A stretch of 64,000 nucleotides of DNA, from NCBI GenBank assembly GCA_963752695.1, contig CAVVZB010000003.1:62001-126000 (forward strand), written 5' to 3'. The stretch is from Bog-113 sp963752695. Lineage in GTDB: Bacteria; Acidobacteriota; Terriglobia; Bryobacterales; Bryobacteraceae. Below are positions 25,805 through 35,066 of this stretch, piece by piece (within the stretch, counting starts at the first letter, position 1; the number at the start of each line of letters is the position of its first letter). The notes under the pieces were generated by a model. It was not told the DNA's origin. It saw only the letters and a list, made by a program, of their open reading frames with translations, and searched no databases. A program made the translations under genes and the position numbers.

Positions 25805-26574
25805 CGCCCGACAACACCAGCGAGCGGGCTGCTCGGGGCAGCGTACATTTTCTTTTCCATCCGTCCGGCTTCAAACGCAAGTCTTCCCGATTCCACTGCC
25901 AGACGCATGGCGTGAGCCATCTTCACGGCGTCGTCGGCGGCGGCAATTGCCGTATTCATCAGGATGGCGTCCGAACCGCACTCCATGGCCAGAGCGGCAT
26001 CGGAAGCCGTGCCCACCCCAGCATCGACAATCAGGGGTACGCTCGTGATCCGCTCGCGCAGGATTCGCAGATTCGTAAGATTCTGGATTCCGAGGCCGGA
26101 GCCGATCGGGGCTGCAAGAGGCATCACCGCAGCCGCGCCGGCGTCTACCAGCTTCAGAGCGTTAACTAAGTCGTCGGTGGTGTAGGGAAGCACCACGAAA
26201 CCTTCTTTGACCAGTACGCGCGTGGCTTCCAGAAGGCCCTCGTTATCGGGAAATAGGGTTTTCTCGTCGCCGATCACTTCGAGCTTGATCCAGTTGGAGA
26301 GACCGACCTCGCGGGCAAGCCGGGCCGTTCGTATTGCCTCGTCGGCGGTGTAGCAAGCCGCTGTGTTCGGCAGGATGAACATCTTCTCGCGATCGATGTA
26401 GTCGAGCAGTGATTCTTTGGAGCGATCAGTTAGATTGACGCGGCGGACGGCGACAGTGACCATCTCGGCCCCGGACGCAATGTGGCACCGCTGCATTTCC
26501 TGGAAAGTCCGATACTTTCCCGTGCCCACGAAGAGGCGCGAATGAAAAGTGCGGCCGGCAATGGCGATGGGCAT
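25801..26574 (-). CDS. thiG: Thiazole synthase ThiG
   Basis: ThiG forms the thiazole phosphate of thiamine from deoxyxylulose phosphate, dehydroglycine and ThiS-thiocarboxylate. The 257-residue TIM barrel shows the family start (RLFVGTGKYRTFQEMQRCHI) and the Schiff-base lysine in WIKLEVIGDEKTLFPDN. The phosphate-binding end follows (AAAVMPLAAPIGSGLGIQN, VPLIVDAGVGTASDAALAME). No thiS, thiF or thiH is adjacent, and I see no TPP riboswitch in the 45 bases to the divergent tRNA-Met gene. Confidence 0.95.
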   Translation of the reverse strand: MPIAIAGRTFHSRLFVGTGKYRTFQEMQRCHIASGAEMVTVAVRRVNLTDRSKESLLDYIDREKMFILPNTAACYTADEAIRTARLAREVGLSNWIKLEVIGDEKTLFPDNEGLLEATRVLVKEGFVVLPYTTDDLVNALKLVDAGAAAVMPLAAPIGSGLGIQNLTNLRILRERITSVPLIVDAGVGTASDAALAMECGSDAILMNTAIAAADDAVKMAHAMRLAVESGRLAFEAGRMEKKMYAAPSSPLAGVVGR

Positions 26575-26600
26575 GAGCCCAGTTTAGCGGGCGGGCAGAA

Positions 26601-26609
26601 TGCTAAAAT
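26601..26609 (+). promoter_or_regulatory. Extended -10 element upstream of tRNA-Met
   Basis: TGC-TAAAAT (26601-26609) is an extended -10 box. It ends 10 bases before the tRNA-Met gene, consistent with transcription starting near the mature 5' end. The -35 candidate TTTAGC at 26583-26588 is weak (15-base spacing). Confidence 0.4.
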
Positions 26610-26619
26610 CGAAGACTCA

Positions 26620-26696
26620 GGCGGTGTAGCTCAGCCGGTTAGAGCGACGGTCTCATAATCCGTAGGTCCGCAGTTCGAGTCTGCGCACCGCCACCA
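26620..26696 (+). tRNA. tRNA-Met (anticodon CAT)
   Basis: A 77-base cloverleaf with perfect acceptor stem GGCGGTG/CACCGCC, D arm GCTC/GAGC and T arm CGCAG/CTGCG around TTCGAGT. The anticodon CAT is at 26654-26656 and CCA is encoded. The anticodon stem has one T-T mismatch at its loop-closing position. Sequence pattern favours elongator Met over initiator (no A-start mismatch at 1-72); tRNA-Ile2 with modified CAT cannot be fully excluded. Confidence 0.95.
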
Positions 26697-26700
26697 TTGA

Positions 26701-29430
26701 TCACTTCAACTGCTGATTAATAGCATCGAGCTCACGCCCGGCGTCGGCCAGTTTGCCCTGCGCGGTCAACTCTAAATAGTGGCGAAAATGTTCCCGGATA
26801 TTCTGGAGCCGCGCGTCCGGATTTTGTGACGGAGGCGCGGAAGTGGGACCGGGTGAAACGCCTCGCTCCGGTTCGGCCGGCTGCCCGGTGTTATCGCCAT
26901 TCAACTGAGCGAGCGCCTGCTCATAGGTATCGGTATAGATCAGCCGGTTGCCCAAAGCCAGCACAATTTTGCGCAACTGCGGCATGCGCGCTTCGGTGGC
27001 TTGAATGTATATCGGTTCTACGTAGAGCAGCGTGTGGTCCACCGGAAGCACCAGCATCTGGCCGCGCAACACTTGCGAACCTTGCTGATTCCATAGGGTC
27101 AGATCTTTGGAGATGGTCTGGTCCTGATTGATGCGCGCGCTGATTTGCATCGGGCCCAGCGTGAGCGCTTGTTTCGATAGCTGCAGAACCAGCACTTCGC
27201 CTAAGTGTGCGCCGTCACAACGCGCCAGCATGACCCCGATGAGATTCTCTTTGGATTTCGGGGTAAAGCTGGTCATTAACAGGAATTCGGGTTTCGATTC
27301 GCCGGGAAGCGTGGCCACGACATAGGTTGGAGTCACTGGCTCGGGCGCCTTTTCTTGTCCCGATGAAGATCGCGCCAAGTCCCAGATGTCTTCATGGTTA
27401 TAGAAGGCTTGGGGATTCAGCATGTGGTACGAGCGATACATGTCGGCTTGCGCCCGGAAGAGCAGTTCGGGATAGCGGGCATGCGCGCGGAGATCTGCGG
27501 GCATGGCGGCCGCGGGTTCGAACAGCTCGGGGAATAACGACCGGTAGGCCTGAATCAGGGGGTCCGCGGGATCGAAAACGTATAGATGGGTAGTGCCGTC
27601 GTAGGCGTCGACGGTCGCTTTAACGGAGTTTCGAATGTAATTAACCGGCTCGCCGTCTGGCATCTCGATGGCGCGCGCGTACGGATGTGCGTCGCTTACC
27701 GTGTAGCCGTCCAGCATCCAGATCATGCGGCCATCCTGTCCGATGACCAAATACGGATCAGGGTCCCATTGCATGAAGGGAGCTAGAGTGGAGACGCGGT
27801 CGACGATGCGGCTATGGATGATCATGCGGCTTTCCGGCGTGAGATAGCCGGTCAGCAAGATGTTTCCGTCGCCTTGATGAACGGCAGCGGCCAATCGCAT
27901 GGGAAACGAAGAAACTGGAAAACCACCCTTGCCGTCGTAACGCGTTTTCACGTTGTCGGCGCCCGAGGGATAATCGAACTCCTGCTGCGCGGTGCGCACG
28001 AAGACCGGCTCGTGAGTAACCTCGCCGAAGTAGATCTGAGGCCGCGTGATTTTCAAGCTAGGCGTCTTGATCTCCGGCGGCATATTCTCGATCAGAAAGA
28101 CCGGAAGACCTTCCGGCGTGAGTTTGCTAACTTCGGCCAGCGCTACGCCATAGCCATGGGTGTAGATAAAGTGAGGATTGATCCAGCCCGGATTTTGCAA
28201 TTGGGTAATATCGAGTTCGCGCGGGGCAATGAGTGTTTGCCGGTATTGGCCGTCGATGGTGTAGCGGTCTACGTCCGTCGGAGTCGTGAATTGGTAATAA
28301 GGCCGGAGCGCCTGACTTTGTGTCACGGTGTCATGAAAGGCGCGCCAGTCCCATAGGCGGACGTTATCGAGCAAGTTGCGATGCTGGGCGACGTCCAGCG
28401 ACATAGCCGTCGAGTCCGTCTTATATTCCATCGCGGTTACACGGTTCTCGATCCCGTAAGCGCTGCGGGTGGCATGGATGTGCGCATCGATGTAGGGCGC
28501 CTCCAGCGAAATTTCGTTGGGCTTAACGTAGAGCGAGGAAATTAAGGCGGGCACCAGCCAGGATATGGGCACCATCACGGCCATCGCCAGCACGAAGCGC
28601 CAGCGTCCCAGCCAAGCGAAGACTGCCGCTGCTAGGCAAGCCGCGATGAGAGCCCACTGCATGGGAAGCGTGACGTGGTCTTCCAGCCAATCGATGCCTG
28701 CCATGAATCCGTGCTCGTGCCAGACCATTTCGTATCGGCCGAGGAAGTAGCGGCAGGCAAACGCGCCAAGTACGAGCGCCAGCACGCCGCGCAGAAAGCG
28801 GGATTCCAGACCGCCCGGCAGCCGAAGCAACGATAAGTCGATTTCCCTGACGTCACGGAGTTCCGTGAATCGGAATCTTAGTTGCCAGATGCGCGCGGCA
28901 ACCCAGAACAGCAGTGCGCTGACAATCGCTAGAGAAAGCAGATAGTTGCGCAGCGCGGAGTAGAACGGGAGATCAAACAGGTAGAACTTGAGTGGCTGAT
29001 GGAACACCGGGTCGTGAAATGCCCCAGGCGCGTCTGCAATCCCGCGGCTTCCGAAGTATCGGACAATGGTCCAGTTCTCAAGGCTGCTCGCGGCCACTAA
29101 CCACGCCAGAACCAGCAACCCGACACTGACAAGGCGGACATAGTTCACATGTTCCCGGATGGGCACTCCCGAGAAGTGCATGGCCCGCCAGTGGGTGAAC
29201 CAGAGAATCGCGAACGCAACCAGGGTGGCCACCGTGAGCGGGGCATACGCGTAGGTAAACAAGCCGAGCCAGGTTTCCAACTGGTTCAACTCTTTCCACC
29301 AGGCGTACTCAAGCGCGAGTGCGGCGCCTTCACGAACGGCAATCAGCAATGCGACAGCAAGGACGGCCAGCCAAATCAAACGTCCCGGCCTGGCGCGGCG
29401 CGCAGGACGATCAAACAGGACTTGTGCCAT
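26701..29430 (-). CDS. UPF0182 family membrane protein
   Basis: A 909-residue protein of the UPF0182 family, whose function is unknown. The first ~300 residues hold about seven membrane helices (LIWLAVLAVALLIAVREGA, APLTVATLVAFAILWFTHW, LVSVGLLVLAWLVAASS). The rest is a large, probably extracytoplasmic domain with conserved family stretches (RSAYGIENRVTAMEYKTDST, LRPYYQFTTPTDVDRYTIDG, WINPHFIYTHGYGVALAEVS). The C-terminus is Pro-rich, then helical. The stop lies only four bases from the tRNA-Met 3' end on the opposite strand. Confidence 0.93.
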   Translation of the reverse strand: MAQVLFDRPARRARPGRLIWLAVLAVALLIAVREGAALALEYAWWKELNQLETWLGLFTYAYAPLTVATLVAFAILWFTHWRAMHFSGVPIREHVNYVRLVSVGLLVLAWLVAASSLENWTIVRYFGSRGIADAPGAFHDPVFHQPLKFYLFDLPFYSALRNYLLSLAIVSALLFWVAARIWQLRFRFTELRDVREIDLSLLRLPGGLESRFLRGVLALVLGAFACRYFLGRYEMVWHEHGFMAGIDWLEDHVTLPMQWALIAACLAAAVFAWLGRWRFVLAMAVMVPISWLVPALISSLYVKPNEISLEAPYIDAHIHATRSAYGIENRVTAMEYKTDSTAMSLDVAQHRNLLDNVRLWDWRAFHDTVTQSQALRPYYQFTTPTDVDRYTIDGQYRQTLIAPRELDITQLQNPGWINPHFIYTHGYGVALAEVSKLTPEGLPVFLIENMPPEIKTPSLKITRPQIYFGEVTHEPVFVRTAQQEFDYPSGADNVKTRYDGKGGFPVSSFPMRLAAAVHQGDGNILLTGYLTPESRMIIHSRIVDRVSTLAPFMQWDPDPYLVIGQDGRMIWMLDGYTVSDAHPYARAIEMPDGEPVNYIRNSVKATVDAYDGTTHLYVFDPADPLIQAYRSLFPELFEPAAAMPADLRAHARYPELLFRAQADMYRSYHMLNPQAFYNHEDIWDLARSSSGQEKAPEPVTPTYVVATLPGESKPEFLLMTSFTPKSKENLIGVMLARCDGAHLGEVLVLQLSKQALTLGPMQISARINQDQTISKDLTLWNQQGSQVLRGQMLVLPVDHTLLYVEPIYIQATEARMPQLRKIVLALGNRLIYTDTYEQALAQLNGDNTGQPAEPERGVSPGPTSAPPSQNPDARLQNIREHFRHYLELTAQGKLADAGRELDAINQQLK

Positions 29431-29502
29431 GTGTTTGGAGTTTATCAGCTAACGTTGCCCGGGCTTGGCGCGGCGAAGCAATGGTCGTGGGGTCGCCTGG
29501 TA

Positions 29503-30462
29503 TTACAGCCTTCGCAGACGGACCTGCTCCACCACGTGGTTTTCACCCTTTCGGAGGATTAGTTGGGCGCGCTCACGAGTGGGCGCAATGTTCTCGCGCA
29601 AGTTTGGGCCGTTGATTTCCCGCCAGATGGAATGGGCGGTCGCTTGGGCTTGAGCTGGAGTCAGATCGGCATAGCGGCGGAAGTAAGACTGGGGGTTGGT
29701 GAAAACCGTCTCCCGCAACTTTAAGAATCTGGACACATACCAATCCTCGATCGTTGCCTCGCAAGCGTCCACGTAGATTGAGAAATCGAAAAAGTCACTG
29801 ACGAACGCTCGAGATCGGGAACTGGAACCACGCAGCTCTCGTGTCTGCAGGACGTTCAGGCCTTCGAGGATTAGTATGTCGGGGCGGCTGACACGTTGAA
29901 CCTGGTGCGGCACGATGTCGTAAGTCAGGTGCGAGTACACCGGCGCTGCCGCTTCGGGCTTGCCGCTCTTCACGTCAGTCAAGAAACGCACCAGGCGCTT
30001 CTGATCGTAGCTTTCGGGAAAGCCTTTCCGCTTTAAAAGTCCGCGCTCTTCAAGAATTCGCGAAGGGTAAAGAAAGCCGTCGGTAGTGACTAAATCTACT
30101 TTGGGGTGATCGGGCCAGCGGGCAAGCAATGCCTGCAGCACGCGAGCCGTCGTACTCTTGCCGACAGCTACCGATCCCGCTATGCCGATGACGTAAGGCA
30201 CACGCGCGGGAAGGTGCCCGAGAAAAGCATCGGTCGCTTTGTGAAGCGACTGGACCGCGCCGACATATAAATTCAAGAGCCGGGAAAGAGGGAGATAGGT
30301 GTTCGAAACCTCTTCGAGTGAGATCTGGTCGTTGATGCCGTGTAAGTTCGCCAGATCGGATTCAATCAGCGGAAGCGGCGTGGAAGCGCGGAGGCCGGCC
30401 CACTCCTCGCGGGAGAACTGAAGGTACATGCTGATCTGGGCCGTCTCGACGCTCACCCCCAT
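29503..30462 (-). CDS. coaA: Type I pantothenate kinase CoaA
   Basis: CoaA phosphorylates pantothenate, the first committed step of coenzyme A synthesis. The 319-residue product has the family start QFSREEWAGLRASTPLPLIE, the P-loop GIAGSVAVGKSTTARVL, VDLVTTDGFLYPSRILEERG, the pantothenate/feedback-site region GFPESYDQKRLVRFL and YDIVPHQVQRVSRPDILILE. Length and motifs match bacterial type I kinases. It lies 28 bases downstream of the propeller-protein gene. Confidence 0.96.
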   Translation of the reverse strand: MGVSVETAQISMYLQFSREEWAGLRASTPLPLIESDLANLHGINDQISLEEVSNTYLPLSRLLNLYVGAVQSLHKATDAFLGHLPARVPYVIGIAGSVAVGKSTTARVLQALLARWPDHPKVDLVTTDGFLYPSRILEERGLLKRKGFPESYDQKRLVRFLTDVKSGKPEAAAPVYSHLTYDIVPHQVQRVSRPDILILEGLNVLQTRELRGSSSRSRAFVSDFFDFSIYVDACEATIEDWYVSRFLKLRETVFTNPQSYFRRYADLTPAQAQATAHSIWREINGPNLRENIAPTRERAQLILRKGENHVVEQVRLRRL

Positions 30463-30490
30463 AGGCTAACGCCCACGCTGGAAGCCGCGC

Positions 30491-32491
30491 TTACTGAACG
30501 GTGAAATAGCCCGTCGCCAGGATCCTTGAGGTGGCACCCTGCCCGTAGATGGTGTTCAAGCCACTCTTGGCCGCCGACGGAACGGTAGAGGCGAATCCCG
30601 AAAAGGCCCCGGTGGAATCGGCGACCGCGGGACCGAGGTAGGTGTGCGGGCTTGCCCACAGAAGATAGACAGTTTCGTTTGGCGCAAAGCCAGAACCTTG
30701 AAGAGTTATCGTGGCTCCCGCCTTCCCCAACTGCGGGCTCGGCGAAACAAGCGGCACACTGTATGCGTAAGCCGCACCCATCGAATTGTTCTTGAACGGC
30801 GCCCCGACAATCGCCGTGTTTCCGCTGAATGCGGTGGCAGAGCCGAATTGATCAAGCAACGTTCCATCGGCTGCGCTGATCTTGGCCTGCTCGACCCACG
30901 TCGCCGCACTTCGGATGAAGAGATATGCGGAACCGAACGAGCCTGCCTGGAAAGGCGCGCCAATGATCGCAACATCGCCACTCAACGCAACGGCAGCGCC
31001 GAAATTGTTCAAAGCCAATCCGCCAAGCGCGGTGATCTTCGCCTGTTGCGTCCACGCGATCCCATTTTGCACAAACGCATAGGCGGCTCCCAGGCCTGCG
31101 AGATTGTTGTATGACCCGACAAGTACGGTGGCGCCGCTTACCGCGATTGCATCGCCGAACTCGTCCTGAAGGGCTCCATCCGAGGCCGTAAGCTTGGCTT
31201 GCTGAGGCCAGGTGGTTCCGTTTTGCACGAACACATACACCGCGCCGCGAGCCAAATGGTTGCGCGCCCCGATAGCTGCTATGCCGCCGTTCAATCCCAC
31301 GGCCGCTCCGAAATCATCGAAGGAACCTCCATCGGTCGCGGTGAGCACCGTCTGTTGTCTCCAGGATGTCCCACTTCTTGCGAAGACGTAGGCCGCGCCA
31401 GCAAGACTGTTTGAATGCGGTGCTCCGATCACCGCCGTGTTCCCGTCTAGCGCCACCGAGAAGCCGAACTCATCGGATGTCTGGCCGTTTAACGCCGTCA
31501 ACTTCGCCTGTTGCGTCCAAGTGGTCCCGTTACGAACGAAGACGTAGGCCGCGCCGGTCGATCCATTGTTTTCGAACGCACCAACCAATGCAGTATTTCC
31601 GCTGAGCGCTAGCGTGGTGCCAAAGTTGTTGAATGTGGTTCCGTCGGAAGCCGTTAACTTCGCCTGTTCCGACCACACTCCGGAGTTATTGATGTAAACA
31701 TAGGCCGCTCCGGTAAACTGATTTTTTCCGAATGCGCCCACCAGGGCGGTATTCCCGCTCGCAGCCACTGCATATCCAAAATCGTCACTGCTGGTTCCGT
31801 CAGGCGCCGTGAGTTTTGCTTGTTGCACAACCGGATCGACAGTAATCGGATAGCTTGCGCCAGAGTCATCCACGCTAATCTGAATCTCCTGGCCACTTAC
31901 CCTCAAAGTAGTCTTAAGCGCGTGGCCGCTTGCATCCCAAGCTTGGAGCTCTGTATAACGCAAGGGCGAAGTCGACGGACCGGTTAGCGTTACTGTATCC
32001 GGCGATGTCACACGTGGAGTTAGCGAGCCTTCTACTGCCATCGTGAATAGCAGCTCTGTGTTCCCGTGCGGGCGGCTCTGGATGGTGAAGCCTTGCTCCA
32101 GGCCCGAAGCTGAATTGATATACCACTCGGTAACATTTCCTCGACGGAAGCTAACGCCATTGTCGCGGAAGCTGATGGTGGCTGTCTGACTTGTCTGCCA
32201 ATTAGAGATGCGCCCGTAACCGTTGAAGCGCATCCGCATGTGTCCGTGTTCCTGTTGTACAGACGCGCCTCGCGCATCGAAGGCAAGTTGGAATTGTTGG
32301 TCCGTATTCACGCCTTGTAAGACACTTCCTTTTGCACGAATGTCGAATCGACCGGCATCAAGAGCCGCCTGTAGTCCCGAAGGTAAGGGCGCACGGCCTG
32401 TGGCGGTTAAGGAACAGGATAAGAAGAGCGGCAGGAGTAACAGGGTTCCTGAGCACAGTGACTGTATGGACAAGTGGGTGAATAGGCGCAT
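30491..32491 (-). CDS. Exported seven-bladed FG-GAP beta-propeller protein
   Basis: The start is ATG 32491 with AGAGGG upstream (666 residues). A signal peptide comes first (SGTLLLLPLFLSCSLTATG). A region of ~180 residues follows (DIRAKGSVLQGVNTDQQF, GQEIQISVDDSGASYPITVD) that resembles domains in front of propellers in cell-surface proteins. From about residue 227, seven consecutive ~52-residue FG-GAP repeats follow the pattern LTASDGT..D.FG..VALSGNTALVGA...GAAYVFVRNGTTWTQQAK, enough for one closed seven-blade propeller. The C-terminus is an Ig/IPT-like domain (TITLQGSGFAPNETVYLLWA). It is likely a surface or secreted binding protein; the ligand is unknown. Confidence 0.85.
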   Translation of the reverse strand: MRLFTHLSIQSLCSGTLLLLPLFLSCSLTATGRAPLPSGLQAALDAGRFDIRAKGSVLQGVNTDQQFQLAFDARGASVQQEHGHMRMRFNGYGRISNWQTSQTATISFRDNGVSFRRGNVTEWYINSASGLEQGFTIQSRPHGNTELLFTMAVEGSLTPRVTSPDTVTLTGPSTSPLRYTELQAWDASGHALKTTLRVSGQEIQISVDDSGASYPITVDPVVQQAKLTAPDGTSSDDFGYAVAASGNTALVGAFGKNQFTGAAYVYINNSGVWSEQAKLTASDGTTFNNFGTTLALSGNTALVGAFENNGSTGAAYVFVRNGTTWTQQAKLTALNGQTSDEFGFSVALDGNTAVIGAPHSNSLAGAAYVFARSGTSWRQQTVLTATDGGSFDDFGAAVGLNGGIAAIGARNHLARGAVYVFVQNGTTWPQQAKLTASDGALQDEFGDAIAVSGATVLVGSYNNLAGLGAAYAFVQNGIAWTQQAKITALGGLALNNFGAAVALSGDVAIIGAPFQAGSFGSAYLFIRSAATWVEQAKISAADGTLLDQFGSATAFSGNTAIVGAPFKNNSMGAAYAYSVPLVSPSPQLGKAGATITLQGSGFAPNETVYLLWASPHTYLGPAVADSTGAFSGFASTVPSAAKSGLNTIYGQGATSRILATGYFTVQ

Positions 32492-32564
32492 GGTTCCCTC
32501 TCGAAGGTGGCGCAAGGGAAGTCGTTGCCTGGACCACACTTCTCAATAATTTGCCGGTTCCAGC

Positions 32565-34307
32565 TCAGCGGTCCGGCCAAGGAATCCGGTCGATCTTTGT
32601 AGATCCCTCGTGGATTTGAACCAGTTGGCTACTCTCCACACCAGGGAAATGCGACGATTGCCCGCTGGGCCAGTGTACCTCTAAATCGACCCGCTCGGCT
32701 GTCCCCAATCCGAAATGTATGCGACGGTCGTTCGAGGAATAGAAGCTCGACTGACTAAGCACCTCTTGACACTGTTTCTTGTCCCCGTACTTGGCGATCA
32801 CGCGGGCGCCAATGGCACTGCGGTTCGATTTTGTTCCAATTAACCGAACCTTCAACCAGCGATTGGCGCCGCTCACATCATTGCGTAACAAGGAAGGCGG
32901 TTCATTCAGATTGACAATCAGAATATCGAGGTCGCCATCGTTATCGAAGTCGCCGAAAGCACATCCGCGGCTGGCGTGAGCGGCGGAGATCCCAGGTCCA
33001 GCGGAGTCAAGCAGTTCTTCGAAGCGGCCATTGCCCAGGTTCCGAAAAATCACGCGCGGAGTTTTAAAAGGACTGCTCGGGAGCTTCGCCTCTAGCTCTG
33101 GGTAGACGCTTCCGGTCGCGATGAAAAGATCCGGGCGGCCATCGTTATCCAAGTCAACAATCCCCGCGCCCCAGCCCGTAAATCGTGTTTCCACGCCAAT
33201 TCCGCCAGGCAGCGTTACGTCCGTAAAGTTACCCTTGCCGTCGTTGCGGTATAAGCCATTGGTATCTTCGCTGAAGTGAGTCTTAAAGATATTCAGATGG
33301 CCGGATAAGTTGGTGTCCCCGATTCCCAGACCCATTCCGGCCTGCTCCATCCCGTCATCGCTCAACGCCGCGCCGCGCTCCACCCCTTCTTCACGAAACG
33401 TGCCGTCGTGGTTGTTGATGAACAACAAACTGTTGGTGGAGTCGCAGGCTACATAAATGTCCGGCCAGCCGTCTTCGTCGAAATCGGCGGCGACTACCGT
33501 CATTCCGTAGGTGCCTTTAGCTTTCGCAATACCGGACTTTACACTCACGTCAGTGAAGGTGCCATCGCCGTTGTTGTGATACAGGGCATGAGTACCCGGC
33601 GGTAATCCACGCGGGCCGCAGTTCACAGGCACGTCTTTGTACGCGCAATTCGCATTTTCGCCAGGTTTTAGAGCATGGGCGAAGTCGAACTCCAGATAAT
33701 TCGAAACAAACAGATCGAGGCGCCCGTCGCGATTGTAGTCCACCCACGTGCAGCCCGCGCCCCACCGCGTATGCGTGTTGAGCAGGCCAGCTTTCTGGGT
33801 GACGTCCGTGAAGGTGCCATCGCCATTATTGCGATAGAGCACATTGTTCCCCCAGTAAGTGATGAATAGATCTTCGTTCCCGTCATTGTCGAAATCGCCT
33901 ACACAGACCGCCGACGCCCAGCCCGTTCGAAGGAGGCCAGCTTTCTCAGTCACGTCGGTGAAGGTTCCATCCCGATTGTTCTTGTAAAGCCGATTAGTGG
34001 ACCCCGCAGGCGCACCGGCCACGCGGGTACCGCACAACACAAAAGCGTCCAGCCAGCCATCGTTGTCGTAGTCGAAAAACGCGCACCCGCAACCGATTGT
34101 TTCCAGGATGTAATCTTTCCGCGTGACACCGCCGTAAATTACGGGCCAGCGAAGTCCGGCTTCGCTCGCAACATCGACGAAATGCGCGTTGAAGGGAATC
34201 CCCGAAGGCTTGCCCCGAACCGGGGCCTGGACATTTCGCGTAGCCACACCTTGGGAATATGCGGGAGCGGCGCCCAAGAGGGCTAGAAGGCTGCGACGGG
34301 AAATCAT
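32565..34307 (-). CDS. CRTAC1-family protein (FG-GAP/VCBS repeats with ASPIC/UnbV domain)
   Basis: The 580-residue exported protein begins with a Tat-like signal (MISRRSLLALLGAAPAYSQG). It contains at least six calcium-binding D-x-D-x-DG repeats (DYDNDGWLD, DFDNDGNEDLF, DYNRDGRLDLF, DFDEDGWPDIY, DLDNDGRPDLF, DFDNDGDLDIL), often followed by LYRNNGDGTFTDVT, i.e. a VCBS/FG-GAP propeller. The last ~80 residues are the ASPIC/UnbV domain (RWLKVRLIGTKSNRSAIGAR, RIHFGLGTAERVDLEVHWPS). Such proteins are abundant in Acidobacteriota and Planctomycetes; their function is not established. It is followed by the other propeller gene in the same direction. Confidence 0.92.
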   Translation of the reverse strand: MISRRSLLALLGAAPAYSQGVATRNVQAPVRGKPSGIPFNAHFVDVASEAGLRWPVIYGGVTRKDYILETIGCGCAFFDYDNDGWLDAFVLCGTRVAGAPAGSTNRLYKNNRDGTFTDVTEKAGLLRTGWASAVCVGDFDNDGNEDLFITYWGNNVLYRNNGDGTFTDVTQKAGLLNTHTRWGAGCTWVDYNRDGRLDLFVSNYLEFDFAHALKPGENANCAYKDVPVNCGPRGLPPGTHALYHNNGDGTFTDVSVKSGIAKAKGTYGMTVVAADFDEDGWPDIYVACDSTNSLLFINNHDGTFREEGVERGAALSDDGMEQAGMGLGIGDTNLSGHLNIFKTHFSEDTNGLYRNDGKGNFTDVTLPGGIGVETRFTGWGAGIVDLDNDGRPDLFIATGSVYPELEAKLPSSPFKTPRVIFRNLGNGRFEELLDSAGPGISAAHASRGCAFGDFDNDGDLDILIVNLNEPPSLLRNDVSGANRWLKVRLIGTKSNRSAIGARVIAKYGDKKQCQEVLSQSSFYSSNDRRIHFGLGTAERVDLEVHWPSGQSSHFPGVESSQLVQIHEGSTKIDRIPWPDR

Positions 34308-34405
34308 CGAAGTCGAGTCACGGTTTCACGAACGAAATTTGCTCTTTCTTCCGAGCCACTTGCATGATAGTAGACCCGCGGCTTCCAATTGTAATGTCTA
34401 GCTTG

Positions 34406-34423
34406 GTCATAGAAGCTTATGAC
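34406..34423. promoter_or_regulatory. Inverted repeat across the start codon of the 34419 gene
   Basis: GTCATA (34406-34411) and TATGAC (34418-34423) form a 6-base-pair dyad around AAGC; the ATG at 34419 lies within the right arm. It could be an operator or an RNA hairpin hiding the start. No Shine-Dalgarno sequence is visible before this gene. Confidence 0.25.
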
Positions 34424-35063
34424 TAACATCAAGATCGCAATTATCAATCACAGCACCGCTGTTAGTGACAAACAAGTAGCATCCGCGGTGGGAGCTTTTC
34501 AGAAACAAGTTACGGCGGACTTCGCACCGGTCTGGGGCCTGAACGCCGACATCACCGTCGTACATTCCGGCCGGCAGGTTCCGCCCAACGCTTGGCAGTT
34601 GCTGGTTCTGGACGACGCCGACCAAGCAGACGCGCTTGGCTACCATGACGTCACACCGCTGGGTCTCCCGCTCATGAAAGTGTTCGCGTCGACGGCCAAT
34701 CAGGATGGCGTTTCCTGGACCAGTGTCGCCAGTCATGAAATTCTGGAAGCTCTCGCCGACCCGTACATCGACAGCACCGTGTTCATCGAGACGGATGCTC
34801 ACAATGGACGGCTCTGGCCCATGGAGATTTGCGATCCGGTGGAAGGCGACCTTTACACCATCGGGAACGTGGAAGTGTCCAACTTCGTTACGCCGCATTG
34901 GTTCACGCCGGACCCGCCCGCGGGCGCCGTGTTCGATCACCTCAAGCTAACCAACCAGCCTTTCGAAATCCGCCCGAACGGCTACATGCAGTACTACGAC
35001 GTTTCTAACGGCAGCGGCTGGCAGCAGATCAATGAGGACCGGCACCCTGGGCTGGGCGACTAA
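34419..35063 (+). CDS. Hypothetical protein with HExxE motif (possible metallopeptidase-like)
   Basis: The 214-residue cytoplasmic-looking protein (no signal peptide) is mixed alpha/beta. The most notable feature is TSVASHEILEALADPYIDST, where H-E-x-x-E followed by 'ADP' recalls proteins annotated as metalloprotease-like in many soil bacteria and phages. A second conserved-looking block is MEICDPVEGDLYTIGNVEVS and a Tyr/Trp-rich end follows (NGYMQYYDVSNGSGW). I cannot name a characterised homologue, and activity is only a possibility. It stands alone, with three bases between its stop and that of the convergent radical SAM gene. Confidence 0.65.
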   Translation: MTNIKIAIINHSTAVSDKQVASAVGAFQKQVTADFAPVWGLNADITVVHSGRQVPPNAWQLLVLDDADQADALGYHDVTPLGLPLMKVFASTANQDGVSWTSVASHEILEALADPYIDSTVFIETDAHNGRLWPMEICDPVEGDLYTIGNVEVSNFVTPHWFTPDPPAGAVFDHLKLTNQPFEIRPNGYMQYYDVSNGSGWQQINEDRHPGLGD

Positions 35064-35066
35064 GAA

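Noticed and set aside
26575..26619. TPP riboswitch upstream of thiG
   Set aside because: Only 45 bases separate thiG from the divergent tRNA, with no THI-box sequence.
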